Of a stretch of 64,000 nucleotides of DNA, positions 9,280 to 16,774 are shown piece after piece. The position numbers and the translations under genes were made by a program. Below the pieces are notes generated by a model. That model searched no databases. It was not told where the DNA came from and saw only the letters and a program-made list of their open reading frames with translations. The number at the start of each line of letters is the position of its first letter. The stretch's first letter is position 1. Origin of the DNA: Chitinophaga cymbidii (GTDB taxonomy: Bacteria; Bacteroidota; Bacteroidia; Chitinophagales; Chitinophagaceae); assembly GCF_007992715.1 (NCBI RefSeq), contig NZ_BKAU01000004.1, positions 62,001-126,000 of the forward strand. Reading direction: 5' to 3'.

Positions 9280-9291
9280 GGCCGGGATAAT
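9264..9291. terminator. Hairpin between convergent genes
   Basis: Perfect 11-bp arms ATTATCCCGGC and GCCGGGATAAT flank a 6-nt loop that contains the TAA stop of the lipoprotein gene. There is no long T-run, but the position between convergent genes fits a two-way terminator. Confidence 0.6.
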
Positions 9292-9297
9292 CCGCCG

Positions 9298-10065
9298 TTA
9301 TTCTCCCAGGAAAATGAATTTCCGGTAGATCTTTTTTCTTTTCGCGCGATATTTGAGCGCCGCGAATTTCTCCAGGTGCTTCAGCGCTTCGCCGGTATCA
9401 TCGGTGATCAGGATATATTGCAGGTCTTCCGGAGAGATCATATGTTCGCTCAGCATTACCGTCAGCATATCTGAAACAGGTTCCCAGTATGTTTTGCCCA
9501 TCAGTACGATCGGAAAATCAGGAATTTTTTGTGTCTGTATCAATGTAAACGCTTCATAGAATTCATCAAGCGTGCCAATGCCGCCGGGCATGATAACGAA
9601 GCCATATGAATATTTGAACATCAATACTTTCCTCACAAAGAAAAACCGGCAGTTGAAATAGGTATCCATCCAGGGATTCGGTTGCTGCTCGCGCGGCAGC
9701 CGGATGTTGCAGCCAACAGCCTTTCCGCCGCCTTCAAATGCTCCCCGGCTGGCGGCTTCCATGATGCCAGGGCCGCCTCCGGTCATCACCGCAAATCCAA
9801 GGTTGGCTATTCCACGGCCCATTTCCCGGGCGCTTTCGTAAAACTTTGAGCCAGGGCGTACACGCGCCGATCCGAAAACGGCGATGCATGGCGGAGCAAA
9901 GTGAAAGACCCTGAATCCGCGGATGAATTCACCCATTACTTTTAACAGGAAGAAGAATTCCCGCACTCTCGAACGGGGCCCTTCGAGAAAGTATTTTTCT
10001 TCGCGGAGCGGTGCTTCTTCCCTGGGCGTTGGTGGAACGGCAGTTTGTAACAGATCTGAGGGCAT
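9298..10065 (-). CDS. LOG-family (TIGR00730-type) nucleotide-binding protein
   Basis: The protein has 255 residues from the ATG at 10065; an in-frame ATG at 10110 would add 15. It contains PGGGPGIMEAASRGA and MPGGIGTLDEFYEAF, the PGGxGTxxE signature of the LOG family, once called lysine decarboxylases. Characterised members hydrolyse nucleoside 5'-monophosphates at the ribose-base bond (cytokinin-activating type). The N-terminal segment EGPRSRVREFFFLLKVMGEF is seen in many Bacteroidota members. It converges on the stress operon. Two TGA-N6-TCA palindromes just upstream of its start suggest co-regulation with that operon. Confidence 0.88.
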   Translation of the reverse strand: MPSDLLQTAVPPTPREEAPLREEKYFLEGPRSRVREFFFLLKVMGEFIRGFRVFHFAPPCIAVFGSARVRPGSKFYESAREMGRGIANLGFAVMTGGGPGIMEAASRGAFEGGGKAVGCNIRLPREQQPNPWMDTYFNCRFFFVRKVLMFKYSYGFVIMPGGIGTLDEFYEAFTLIQTQKIPDFPIVLMGKTYWEPVSDMLTVMLSEHMISPEDLQYILITDDTGEALKHLEKFAALKYRAKRKKIYRKFIFLGE

Positions 10066-10129
10066 AACGGGTGTTTTTTGCAAAATCCGAAAGAATGTCC
10101 GGCAAGCCAATGGCTGCCATCATACCTTG

Positions 10130-10144
10130 TGATGACGGTCATCA
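10130..10144. promoter_or_regulatory. Palindrome upstream of the LOG gene
   Basis: TGATGAC-G-GTCATCA has perfect 7-bp arms around one base and contains the TGA-N6-TCA core. With its flank it reads TTGTGA-N6-TCATCA, close to a Crp-type site. It lies between the LOG gene and the small protein gene at 10274. Confidence 0.5.
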
Positions 10145-10162
10145 GCCGTTCCGGCAGCCATA

Positions 10163-10174
10163 TGATGCCCGTCA
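10163..10174. promoter_or_regulatory. Second TGA-N6-TCA site
   Basis: TGATGCCCGTCA, with one further matched base on each side (ATGA-N6-TCAT). It lies 33 bp from the palindrome at 10130 in the same spacer. Alone it is short enough to arise by chance; it is listed because of its neighbour and the related site at 6837. Confidence 0.35.
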
Positions 10175-10216
10175 TGCCCGCGGCTTCCGGCAGTCATTGT
10201 GAAGCTGACGCCATTT

Positions 10217-10239
10217 TATGAACTTCATACCAGTATGAA
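10217..10239. promoter_or_regulatory. Three alternating TATGAA/TTCATA half-sites
   Basis: TATGAA-C-TTCATA forms a perfect palindrome at 10217-10229, and a further TATGAA at 10234-10239 pairs with the central TTCATA over 4 bp. The cluster ends 34 bp before the ATG at 10274, where an operator for that small gene would be expected. Confidence 0.35.
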
Positions 10240-10273
10240 ATATTTGTTTTGCATAACCTTTAAATTCTTTTTT

Positions 10274-10519
10274 ATGAAAACCGAGGAATACAATATCAGT
10301 TTTTCATACCAGGATAAAGCCTGGCGGCTTCCGGTCAGGATCATTCGTCAGGGAGCAGATTACAAGATCAGTGTAAACATAGAAGGGAAGGAAGTTTGCT
10401 TTGCCAGAGACCCGCATAACGGACTTAGGCCGCTGAACCATCACAATGATTTTGAAGCGCAATTGCTATACCTGATCGGGCAGGAGGTGGAACAGCAACA
10501 TTCAGCTTCGTTGTTGTAA
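10274..10519 (+). CDS. Small hypothetical protein
   Basis: The product is an 81-residue soluble protein starting MKTEEYNISFSYQDKAWRLP. The first half looks like paired beta-strands (VRIIRQGADYKISVNIEGKEVCF), followed by DPHNGLRPLNHHNDFEAQLLYLIGQEVEQ, probably helical. I do not recognise a family. The start at 10274 is preferred over 10199 because the extra 25 residues would be low-complexity and would cross the half-site cluster. The spacer it shares with the LOG gene carries the Crp-like palindromes, so it may belong to the same response. Confidence 0.65.
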   Translation: MKTEEYNISFSYQDKAWRLPVRIIRQGADYKISVNIEGKEVCFARDPHNGLRPLNHHNDFEAQLLYLIGQEVEQQHSASLL

Positions 10520-10624
10520 CCGGCGGCACACTTATTTTTTGGTTGGATACACCTATGGACCAATAACGGGCAGCTGTCAACTACCATGCTCATCATAGTG
10601 CTTTTCAGGGTAATTTCAGTGTAC

Positions 10625-10638
10625 CAATAAGCTTATTG
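10625..10638. promoter_or_regulatory. 14-bp perfect palindrome
   Basis: CAATAAGCTTATTG lies 43 bp upstream of the ATG at 10681, in an otherwise unremarkable 160-bp spacer. It is a plausible operator for the lipoprotein gene. Confidence 0.3.
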
Positions 10639-10680
10639 TTAACCAAAGACAAATTTATCCACCCACAAAACCCTTTTTTT

Positions 10681-11487
10681 ATGAGATTAACCCGCTATTG
10701 CCGGACTGGAATAGTCCTGATGCTTATGATAGCCGCTTCCTGTACAAAAGAACAGAAGGTCACATCCCCCGACGGTAAGGTCACAAATGAAAATGATGTT
10801 GGTAAGAACGCGCAGATGATGGCATGTATGTATGGCATGGTAGGCTACTATGCCAATAGCAGCGGCGTGACGGATACCGTATGGGAGCATGCGTATGTAA
10901 CGGATGGCGTGGCCCGCCTGGGCAGCAGTCCGTTCTTCGGAACGTACTGGACGAGCCTGCACACCTGGAGTTCTATTCCCTGGTACTGTTATCTGCTTCC
11001 CAACACGGTCGGCGATACCCTGGCCTTTTCCGTGCGGTTAAAAAATCCCACGACCGGAAGCGGCTCCGTTTCAGCCTGGGATGTTGGATTGTTTATGGTC
11101 GGGGACCAAAACACCGCCGGCGTTTCGCTGATCGGTAACACGCTGAACCAACACTACACCTATCTGCGGGTTGGTTCGGAAGACGTGGTCAATCAGGCTT
11201 CCCTGGTACGGACATTCGATAACTGGACGGTCGTAAAGCTGCAGGCGGTTAAAATTCCCGGCAGCACGCTGCATACGTTGAGCGTTTCGCTGGACGGCAC
11301 CATTATTCAAAGTATCAACTATGATCCGGTCGCTGACGGCATCGGGCAGATCAGCAGGTTTGAAATTTCCTTTAAAGGATCGGGGAGTGTGGACTGGTTC
11401 CGGGTGTCTGGTTCCGGTTCCGGCACGGGTCTTTTAAGGAACGAGTTTGATGATATGTCGTTCTGGAGCGGCCTTGAATGGTACTGA
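10681..11487 (+). CDS. Secreted lipoprotein of unknown function
   Basis: The protein has 268 residues, with a lipoprotein signal ending MIAASC (Cys about residue 21). The mature part is rich in aromatic and small residues, with alternating beta-strand pattern, for example DTLAFSVRLKNPTTGSGSVS, TVVKLQAVKIPG and LSVSLDGTIIQSINYDP. This resembles a concanavalin-like or jelly-roll beta-sandwich, so carbohydrate or surface binding is possible but not shown. No catalytic motif was seen. The start is chosen to place the signal peptide at the N terminus; an upstream in-frame start at 10636 would precede it with a non-hydrophobic segment. It is monocistronic and is followed by a long inverted repeat. 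Confidence 0.7.
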   Translation: MRLTRYCRTGIVLMLMIAASCTKEQKVTSPDGKVTNENDVGKNAQMMACMYGMVGYYANSSGVTDTVWEHAYVTDGVARLGSSPFFGTYWTSLHTWSSIPWYCYLLPNTVGDTLAFSVRLKNPTTGSGSVSAWDVGLFMVGDQNTAGVSLIGNTLNQHYTYLRVGSEDVVNQASLVRTFDNWTVVKLQAVKIPGSTLHTLSVSLDGTIIQSINYDPVADGIGQISRFEISFKGSGSVDWFRVSGSGSGTGLLRNEFDDMSFWSGLEWY

Positions 11488-11510
11488 AGATTTTACCGCA
11501 TAGTAATGAA

Positions 11511-11546
11511 AGCGCCCTCAAAAGCTTGTAAGCTTCTGAGGGCGCT
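11511..11546. terminator. 36-bp near-perfect inverted repeat
   Basis: Arms of 17 bp (AGCGCCCTCA, one mismatch, then AAGCTT) pair over a 2-nt loop, 24 bp after the lipoprotein stop. No T-run follows, so this is a terminator by position rather than by classical form. It could also form a cruciform. Confidence 0.5.
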
Positions 11547-11659
11547 GCATGTTATCAAACATAGCGCAGGTTTTTTGCTGTACGGATGTCCATATCCGGA
11601 CACTTTCATTCGGAAGCGAACATTTTTTACCCGAAACAGGAAAAACAAAGATTGATTTT

Positions 11660-11676
11660 CAGATATTTAATATCTG
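11660..11676. promoter_or_regulatory. 17-bp palindrome before the ABC permease
   Basis: CAGATATT-T-AATATCTG has perfect 8-bp arms and lies 38 bp upstream of the ATG at 11715, a likely operator position. Confidence 0.4.
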
Positions 11677-11714
11677 GCACTCTCTTCGCGGCCGGAATCG
11701 TAACTCAAAAAGCT

Positions 11715-14098
11715 ATGATCAACAGCTATTTCAAAATCGCTTTCCGGAATCTGTGGCGGCACAGGATATTTTCCCTCATCAACATCCTGGGACTGGCTAC
11801 GGGTATGACGGCCTGTTTCCTCATTTACCTGTATGTGAACTTTGAACTGAGCTATGATTCGTTTCACAGCAAGGCCGATCGCATCTACCGCATTGTCGCC
11901 GATATCAAAATGCCATCCGGCATGATTGATGACGACGGCCCCGCCTGGGCCGTGCCGCCTCATATCAAAAGCGAGTTTCCGGAGGTAGCCGACTTTGTCC
12001 GTATATCCAGCTGGGACAACATATCCGTGAGAAAGGACGATAAAAGATTCGTTGAAAAGAGCATCAACTGGGCGGATTCGGCTTTTTTTGAAGTGTTCGA
12101 CTTCCGCTTGCTGAAAGGCGATCCGCGTACCGCCCTGAAAGAGCCCTACAGTATTGTGCTGTCCGAAACAGCCGCGGAAAAATATTTCGGTAACGAAGAA
12201 CCCCTGGGCCAGACCCTGCTGCTGGCGGACGACGAGCTTGTTGTAAAGGTGACCGGCGTGATGAAAGACATCCCGGAGAACTCGCAGATAAAAGCATCGC
12301 TGATCATTTCGATGTCTACCATGACCTCACAGCCCGATGCGGGGCTGGATAACAACTGGAACGGTTACGGGGCCTTTGCCTATTTGCTGCTGAACCCGGG
12401 AACAGATGCAAAGGCGCTGGAACAAAAGCTCCCCGCTTTCCTCGAAAAGCGGAACGGCGCGGAAATGAAGCAGCTGCAGATGTACCCCACGCTGATACTT
12501 GAACCATTGAGAGATGTATACCTGTGGTCTACCCGCGAAGGGCAGCAGAAAGCGAATATCGTCAACGTATATATTTTCTCCGTCATTGCCATATTCATCC
12601 TGCTGATCGCCGGTTTCAACTTTATCAACCTCTCTACCGCCCGGTCTGCGGACAGAGCGCGGGAAGTAGGCATCCGCAAGGCAGTTGTGCGGAAAGGTGG
12701 CAGCTCATCCGGCAGTTTACAGGCGAATCCATGATCATCTGCGGTATCGCCTTTTTACTGGCCCTCGTTTTTTCCTCGATGTTGCTTCCCATGTTCAACC
12801 AGCTGGCCGGTAAAACGATCAGCCAGGGCATCTCCGGCGGCTTCCGGCACGTTTTGGCGCTGTTCTTCGCGGCCGCGGTGCTGGGTTTGCTGACCGGCCT
12901 TTACCCCGCACTGGTGCTGTCATCTTTCAAACCTGTTACCGTACTGAAAGGAAAGCTCCCCGCCGGCGGCAGCGCCCTGCTGCTAAGGAAGGCGCTCGTG
13001 GTATCGCAGTTCGCGATATCCACCGGACTGATCATTGCAACGATCATTGTATACAACCAGATGCGCTACATGCGTACCCGTAACCTGGGCTTCAATAAAG
13101 ACCAGATACTGGTAATGGACACCTATGGCGATCCCGCCAAAAATGCGTTTAAACAGGCGCTCGCAGGGATTCCCGCGGTGAAGTCGGTAGCCATGTCCGG
13201 CAGCGTTCCCGGAAGCGGCCATGCCAGCGCCCATTCCGAGATCGAAGGTCTGCATGGCGATTTTCAGACCACCGCACTCAACCTGTATTTTGTTGATTTT
13301 GATTACATCCGCCAGTTCGGGATAGCGATGGCCGCCGGCAGAAGCTTCTCCCGTGACTTCAGCACAGACAGCACCAGGGCCATGTTGCTGAACGAAGCTG
13401 CGGTAAAGATGTTAGGCTTCGCCTCCCCGCAGCAGGCCATTGGCAAGCGCTTCCGGCAGTGGGGCGCGGAAGGTACGGTCATCGGCGTGATAAAGGATTT
13501 TCATTTTCATGCTTTGCAGCAACCGATCAAGCCGTTAAGCATGCGCTTCAGCCCGGAATATTTCCATCTTGTATCCGTGAACATCGCGCCGGAAAACCGG
13601 CCGGCGACCATAGCAGCCATTGAAAAGCTGTGGAAAGAGATGATCCCCGCGCGGCCTTTTAATTATTACTTTATAGATGAGTACTTCAACAGGCAATACC
13701 ACAGCGAGGAGCAATTCGGGAAGCTGGTGCTGAACTTTGCTGTCCTGGCCGTTTTTATATCCTGCCTTGGCTTACTTGGACTGGCCGCCTACGCCACGAT
13801 GCAGCGTACAAGGGAGATTGGCATACGTAAGGTACTGGGGGCTTCGGTGCGGGATATAGTAGGTCTTTTGTCAAGGGATTTTTTAAGGCTGGTAGCCATC
13901 GCCGCTGTGATCGCTTTTCCGTTGGCCTGGTTTGTGATGAACAGGTGGCTGCAGGATTTTGCATACCGTACGGGAATATCATGGTGGGTGTTTGTAGTGG
14001 CGGGGATGCTGGCGGCGCTGGTTGCTTTGTTCACTATCTGTTCCCAGGCTGTAAGGGCGGCTGTGGCCAATCCGGTGGAAAGTCTGAAGGTAGAGTAG
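11715..14098 (+). pseudogene. ABC transporter permease (MacB/FtsX type), frameshifted
   Basis: The first frame reads MINSYFKIAFRNLWRHRIFS, the typical start of Bacteroidota MacB-like permeases, then a membrane helix, a periplasmic MacB_PCD domain and a second helix up to AREVGIRKAV. Here the frame changes: the other frame continues AERWQLIRQFTGES, helices, a second periplasmic domain, REIGIRKVLGASVRDIVGLLSRDFL and final helices to the stop at 14098. Adding one base near 12687 (GTTG to GTTGG) restores AVGAERWQLI and gives 794 residues, the usual length. So one base is missing, by mutation or sequencing error. Such permeases help export or act on lipids or peptides with an ATPase encoded elsewhere; none is adjacent. 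Confidence 0.85.
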
Positions 14099-14100
14099 TG

Positions 14101-14583
14101 TTACTGCTCTTCTTCCCTGATCTTCCGGATTTTTTCCAGTTCGATTACGTCCACCTGGTCTTTCGGGCGGTTCACTACTTTTTTATTCTGAATGAGATGA
14201 TTGATATGCAGGAAAGGGATCGTAACATCTTCCAGGCTGGCAACAGAAGCCATTTGTAAACATTCATCAAAGGATAACTGTTCCAGTCCTTTCATTTCGC
14301 CAAGGATGTCCAGTTCGATTCCTCCACTGATTGTTATAGTTGAAAAGCCAGGTACAAAAGGTATTCTTTCCAAAGGTTCCAAATCACCATATCCTAGTTG
14401 CCGGAATGTTTCTCTCAGTCTTTTTCTATTTTCCGGGGTATCTTCCAGCCACATATCCAGGTCGTCTGTACTTCTGTTGAATCCATGAAAACGGATGGCA
14501 AATCCACCGACCATGATATACCGGACCTTATGCTCGTTTAAGGTCCGCCAAAACTTTATCAATTCCTCATCCAGAATATCCAT
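14101..14583 (-). CDS. Nucleotidyltransferase-fold protein (MNT-like)
   Basis: The protein has 160 residues. It has the nucleotidyltransferase signature: GG at about residues 26-27, then DDLD with aspartates at 41 and 43, and a third acidic residue in IELDIL at about 92. This layout fits the minimal nucleotidyltransferase and AbiEii-like groups, many of which modify tRNA or proteins and act in toxin-antitoxin pairs. The gene starts immediately after the stop of a 59-codon gene. The two are more AT-rich than their neighbours. It converges with the ABC permease gene, 2 bp apart. Whether it is active is not known. Confidence 0.8.
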   Translation of the reverse strand: MDILDEELIKFWRTLNEHKVRYIMVGGFAIRFHGFNRSTDDLDMWLEDTPENRKRLRETFRQLGYGDLEPLERIPFVPGFSTITISGGIELDILGEMKGLEQLSFDECLQMASVASLEDVTIPFLHINHLIQNKKVVNRPKDQVDVIELEKIRKIREEEQ

Positions 14584-14763
14584 CTATTTATGAACAACTT
14601 TTACTTTCTTAAATAAAGCGTTTACCCGTAACATCTGCGTAAAAAGATGCAGCTTCTCCATATCCGGACGATATATATCTTGCCGGAGGCGCTCCGCCTC
14701 GTTAGTAAAAGATACCCTGGACATTGAAGCGGATAATGGAGTGCTTTGTTTCTTTGTTGACAT
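14584..14763 (-). CDS. Small partner of the nucleotidyltransferase
   Basis: The product has 59 residues starting MSTKKQSTPLSASMSRVSFT; a start at 14793 is possible but would add an unlikely leader. It is basic and probably helical (NEAERLRQDIYRPDMEKLHLFTQMLRVN), with no recognised domain. Its stop codon directly abuts the ATG of the nucleotidyltransferase, so the two are co-translated. It could be an antitoxin or a subunit; no sequence motif shows which. Confidence 0.6.
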   Translation of the reverse strand: MSTKKQSTPLSASMSRVSFTNEAERLRQDIYRPDMEKLHLFTQMLRVNALFKKVKVVHK

Positions 14764-14845
14764 TAAATACGATTTTGACAATGCGATACCCAAATATAAA
14801 GAAAATATCAGGCTTGTTGTGCCTGGTCCGGCAGCAGGAAGTTCA

Positions 14846-14877
14846 AAAGCCCCCAGGCACAGAATCCTGGAGGCTTT
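14846..14877 (-). terminator. Rho-independent terminator of the ArsR operon
   Basis: Read on the - strand, AAAGCCTCCAGG and CCTGGGGGCTTT pair with one mismatch over an 8-nt loop, ending in TTTT. It lies 19 bp after the DUF1801 stop. Confidence 0.65.
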
Positions 14878-14895
14878 CCAAACAAAACAGTCATC

Positions 14896-15273
14896 TTATT
14901 TCTTTGCCTTGAACGTATCCTCATTCTCCTTCTTCCTGAACGCAATGAGCCGCTCAATAAAATCCACCGGCAGCGGCTCGTTGTTCGGCAACTGGATCGC
15001 CGATTTACTGACCTTGTATTTTTTCAGCTCCTTCGAGAATTTTTCAAGGAGGGCTTCGCTGAACGGATGGGAAAGCGAAATATGTTTGGCATATGCCGAA
15101 TAGTAGATCAGGTAACCTTTGTACTTGAAGCAGGGGATCTGGTAGCTGATCACTTCCTCCGCCTCCGGCGCCACTTTGTGAACGATCTCTCGGATGGCCT
15201 GCATTCTTTCCTGCAGCTCCGCGGGGAAGACGCTTTGATACTCGTCTATCGTTTTATAATCTGTTTTTGCCAT
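14896..15273 (-). CDS. DUF1801 family protein
   Basis: The protein has 125 residues and begins KTDYKTIDEYQSVFPAELQERMQAIR. The block VISYQIPCFKYKGYLIYYSAYAKHISLS is the core of DUF1801, a small cytoplasmic family whose better-studied relatives are described as frataxin-like iron chaperones; the chemical role is not established. It is the last gene of an operon after ArsR and SRPBCC genes, a grouping common in Bacteroidota. The gap to the preceding gene is 8 bp. Confidence 0.82.
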   Translation of the reverse strand: MAKTDYKTIDEYQSVFPAELQERMQAIREIVHKVAPEAEEVISYQIPCFKYKGYLIYYSAYAKHISLSHPFSEALLEKFSKELKKYKVSKSAIQLPNNEPLPVDFIERLIAFRKKENEDTFKAKK

Positions 15274-15281
15274 GGGGGTAG

Positions 15282-15785
15282 TTATTTGGTTAATTTCAGT
15301 AAAAGTTCGTCCAGCCTTGTCAGCGTAGCCTTCAGGCCCTCTTCCATGCCCATCTGGATAACGGTTTCCAGCTCGGAGAGGGAGTTATAGGAAACGATGG
15401 TTTGCACCAGGGCATTGTCTCCCTTGTCGGAAAAAGTAACGTCCCAGGCCGCGCGGGGAAGTTCCTCGTTCAGCACGCCGTTTTCGTCGCAGAAGCCGTC
15501 CAGCGCCGTATAGGCGTCGATAGGCCGGATCTTCAGGTAGTCCATGCGGTTCCAGTACTCCGGGCCGGAAGGATCTACCATCACATATAACCAGTGACCG
15601 CCTTCCCGGAAGTCCATAAACTTCGTTTTGGTAGTAAATGGGGCAGGGGCGAACCATTGGTCCAGCAATTCCTGCTTCGTATAGGCATCCCATACCAGCT
15701 GGCGGTTTGCCAGGAATTCGCGCTTGATGGTGATCGTGTTCTTGTCCTTATCGACCAGGAAGTCGAATTGCAGATTGATCGGCAT
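15282..15785 (-). CDS. SRPBCC / AHSA1-type protein
   Basis: The protein has 167 residues. The sequence TITIKREFLANRQLVWDAYTKQELLDQWFAP near the N terminus, GGHWLYVMVDPSG in the middle and the C-terminal helix are typical of the AHSA1 branch of the START/SRPBCC hydrophobic-pocket fold. The ligand is unknown. The gene lies 2 bp after the ArsR-type regulator, the usual partner of this family, so it is presumably the regulated output of that pair. Confidence 0.85.
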   Translation of the reverse strand: MPINLQFDFLVDKDKNTITIKREFLANRQLVWDAYTKQELLDQWFAPAPFTTKTKFMDFREGGHWLYVMVDPSGPEYWNRMDYLKIRPIDAYTALDGFCDENGVLNEELPRAAWDVTFSDKGDNALVQTIVSYNSLSELETVIQMGMEEGLKATLTRLDELLLKLTK

Positions 15786-15787
15786 TG

Positions 15788-16102
15788 TTACTTGTTTTTT
15801 ATAGTTAGGAGTAAGTTGTCAAGTTGCTTAAAACGGCCTTCCCATATCTTTCTGAACTGCTCCAGCCATTTATCGATCTCCTTCATCTTACTGACCTCAA
15901 GCTGGTAATAAATTTCCCTGCCGCGGTGCTCCTGCTTTACCAGCTCACATTCCGTGAGTATGCGCAGATGTTTGGAAACCGCCTGCCGCGTGGTATCAAA
16001 ATGCTCGGCAATGGCATTCGGCGTCATCGCCTGTAAAGCAATCAGCGCAATGATCGCCCGCCGCGTAGGGTCGGCAATCGCCTGGAAAACATCTCTTCTC
16101 AT
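15788..16102 (-). CDS. ArsR-family winged-helix repressor
   Basis: The protein has 104 residues. It begins VFQAIADPTRRAIIALIALQ and has the recognition helix FDTTRQAVSKHLRILTE followed by the wing VKQEHRGREIYYQLE, a standard ArsR/SmtB layout. No cysteine pair of the metal-sensing members is evident, so it probably responds to a small molecule. It leads the operon with SRPBCC and DUF1801 genes and probably represses its own transcription, because repeated half-sites overlap a -7 box just upstream. Confidence 0.88.
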   Translation of the reverse strand: MRRDVFQAIADPTRRAIIALIALQAMTPNAIAEHFDTTRQAVSKHLRILTECELVKQEHRGREIYYQLEVSKMKEIDKWLEQFRKIWEGRFKQLDNLLLTIKNK

Positions 16103-16125
16103 TGCTGAACTTATTTATGAAATCG

Positions 16126-16169
16126 TTCGGTTGCGAATATATGTGCAACTTTTCGGTTTCGCAAATTTA
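16126..16169 (-). promoter_or_regulatory. Operator and -7 box of the ArsR operon
   Basis: GTTGC-N10-GCAAC spans 16130-16149; TTCGGTTGCG and TTCGGTTTCG repeat directly 26 bp apart. The second repeat abuts CAAATTTA at 16162-16169, which on the - strand reads TAAATTTG, a full match to the -7 consensus. Binding there would block transcription of the ArsR gene. Confidence 0.5.
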
Positions 16170-16181
16170 TTTTGACAGGGC

Positions 16182-16589
16182 TTAGGACCGCGGGTATACC
16201 GTTATTTTCGGCGGCGGCCCCCAGGACAGGAACGTTGCGCTTGTGAGGATATCAAACGGCGCGCAGGTGCCGCCCAGCTCGCCCGCTGTTTTGGCAAAGA
16301 CCACTTCCGATATCTTATGATGCCGGATCACGTAGGAGCACAGGATGCAGGGCTCCACATTGGAATACAGCACAGCGCCGGAGAGGTCTGTGGTATTTTT
16401 CAGCGCATCGAGAATAGCTACGGTTTCGGCATGCCGGGTAACGTCTTTCAACTGGCGGCTCTTTTCGTACCCTTCACCGATGATCTTTCCATCCTTTACG
16501 ATCACACAGCCTACAGGGCTTTCCCCTTCGTCCAACGCTTTCTGGGAAAGCGTAAGGCATCGTTTCATGTATTCCTTATGTTCATCCAT
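16182..16589 (-). CDS. Nucleoside deaminase, zinc-dependent (CDA fold)
   Basis: The protein has 135 residues. The zinc ligands and catalytic glutamate are present as HAE at about residues 53-55 and PCILC with cysteines at about 81 and 84, the signature of the cytidine/guanine/tRNA-adenosine deaminase superfamily. The sequence GESPVGCVIVKDGKIIGEGYEKSR is close to guanine and related base deaminases; the substrate cannot be fixed by eye. It is cytoplasmic and transcribed apart from the ArsR operon, and it is divergent from the sigma-factor gene of PUL1. Confidence 0.87.
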   Translation of the reverse strand: MDEHKEYMKRCLTLSQKALDEGESPVGCVIVKDGKIIGEGYEKSRQLKDVTRHAETVAILDALKNTTDLSGAVLYSNVEPCILCSYVIRHHKISEVVFAKTAGELGGTCAPFDILTSATFLSWGPPPKITVYPRS

Positions 16590-16715
16590 GCGAACAAAAT
16601 TACTGAATTGACGGGGATCACAAACCTGTCATGATATGCAGCGAACGCGCCGTACCGGCTTTCAGGATTCCTCAAATAGCCGCAATATTTTCCCCGTGCA
16701 TTAACGATTTAGCAG

Positions 16716-16723
16716 TATGTTTG
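16716..16723 (+). promoter_or_regulatory. Candidate -7 box for the PUL1 sigma factor gene
   Basis: TATGTTTG fits TAnnTTTG exactly, 51 bp upstream of the ATG at 16775. No -33 element at the normal distance was seen. Confidence 0.4.
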
Positions 16724-16774
16724 CAGTGCACAGTCTTTATATCTGATGTTTTTATTAGGTTAATATTTACGTCG

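Noticed and set aside
12524..14098. Second, independent permease gene
   Set aside because: The frame starts in the middle of a conserved region and continues the first frame; a single missing base explains both parts.
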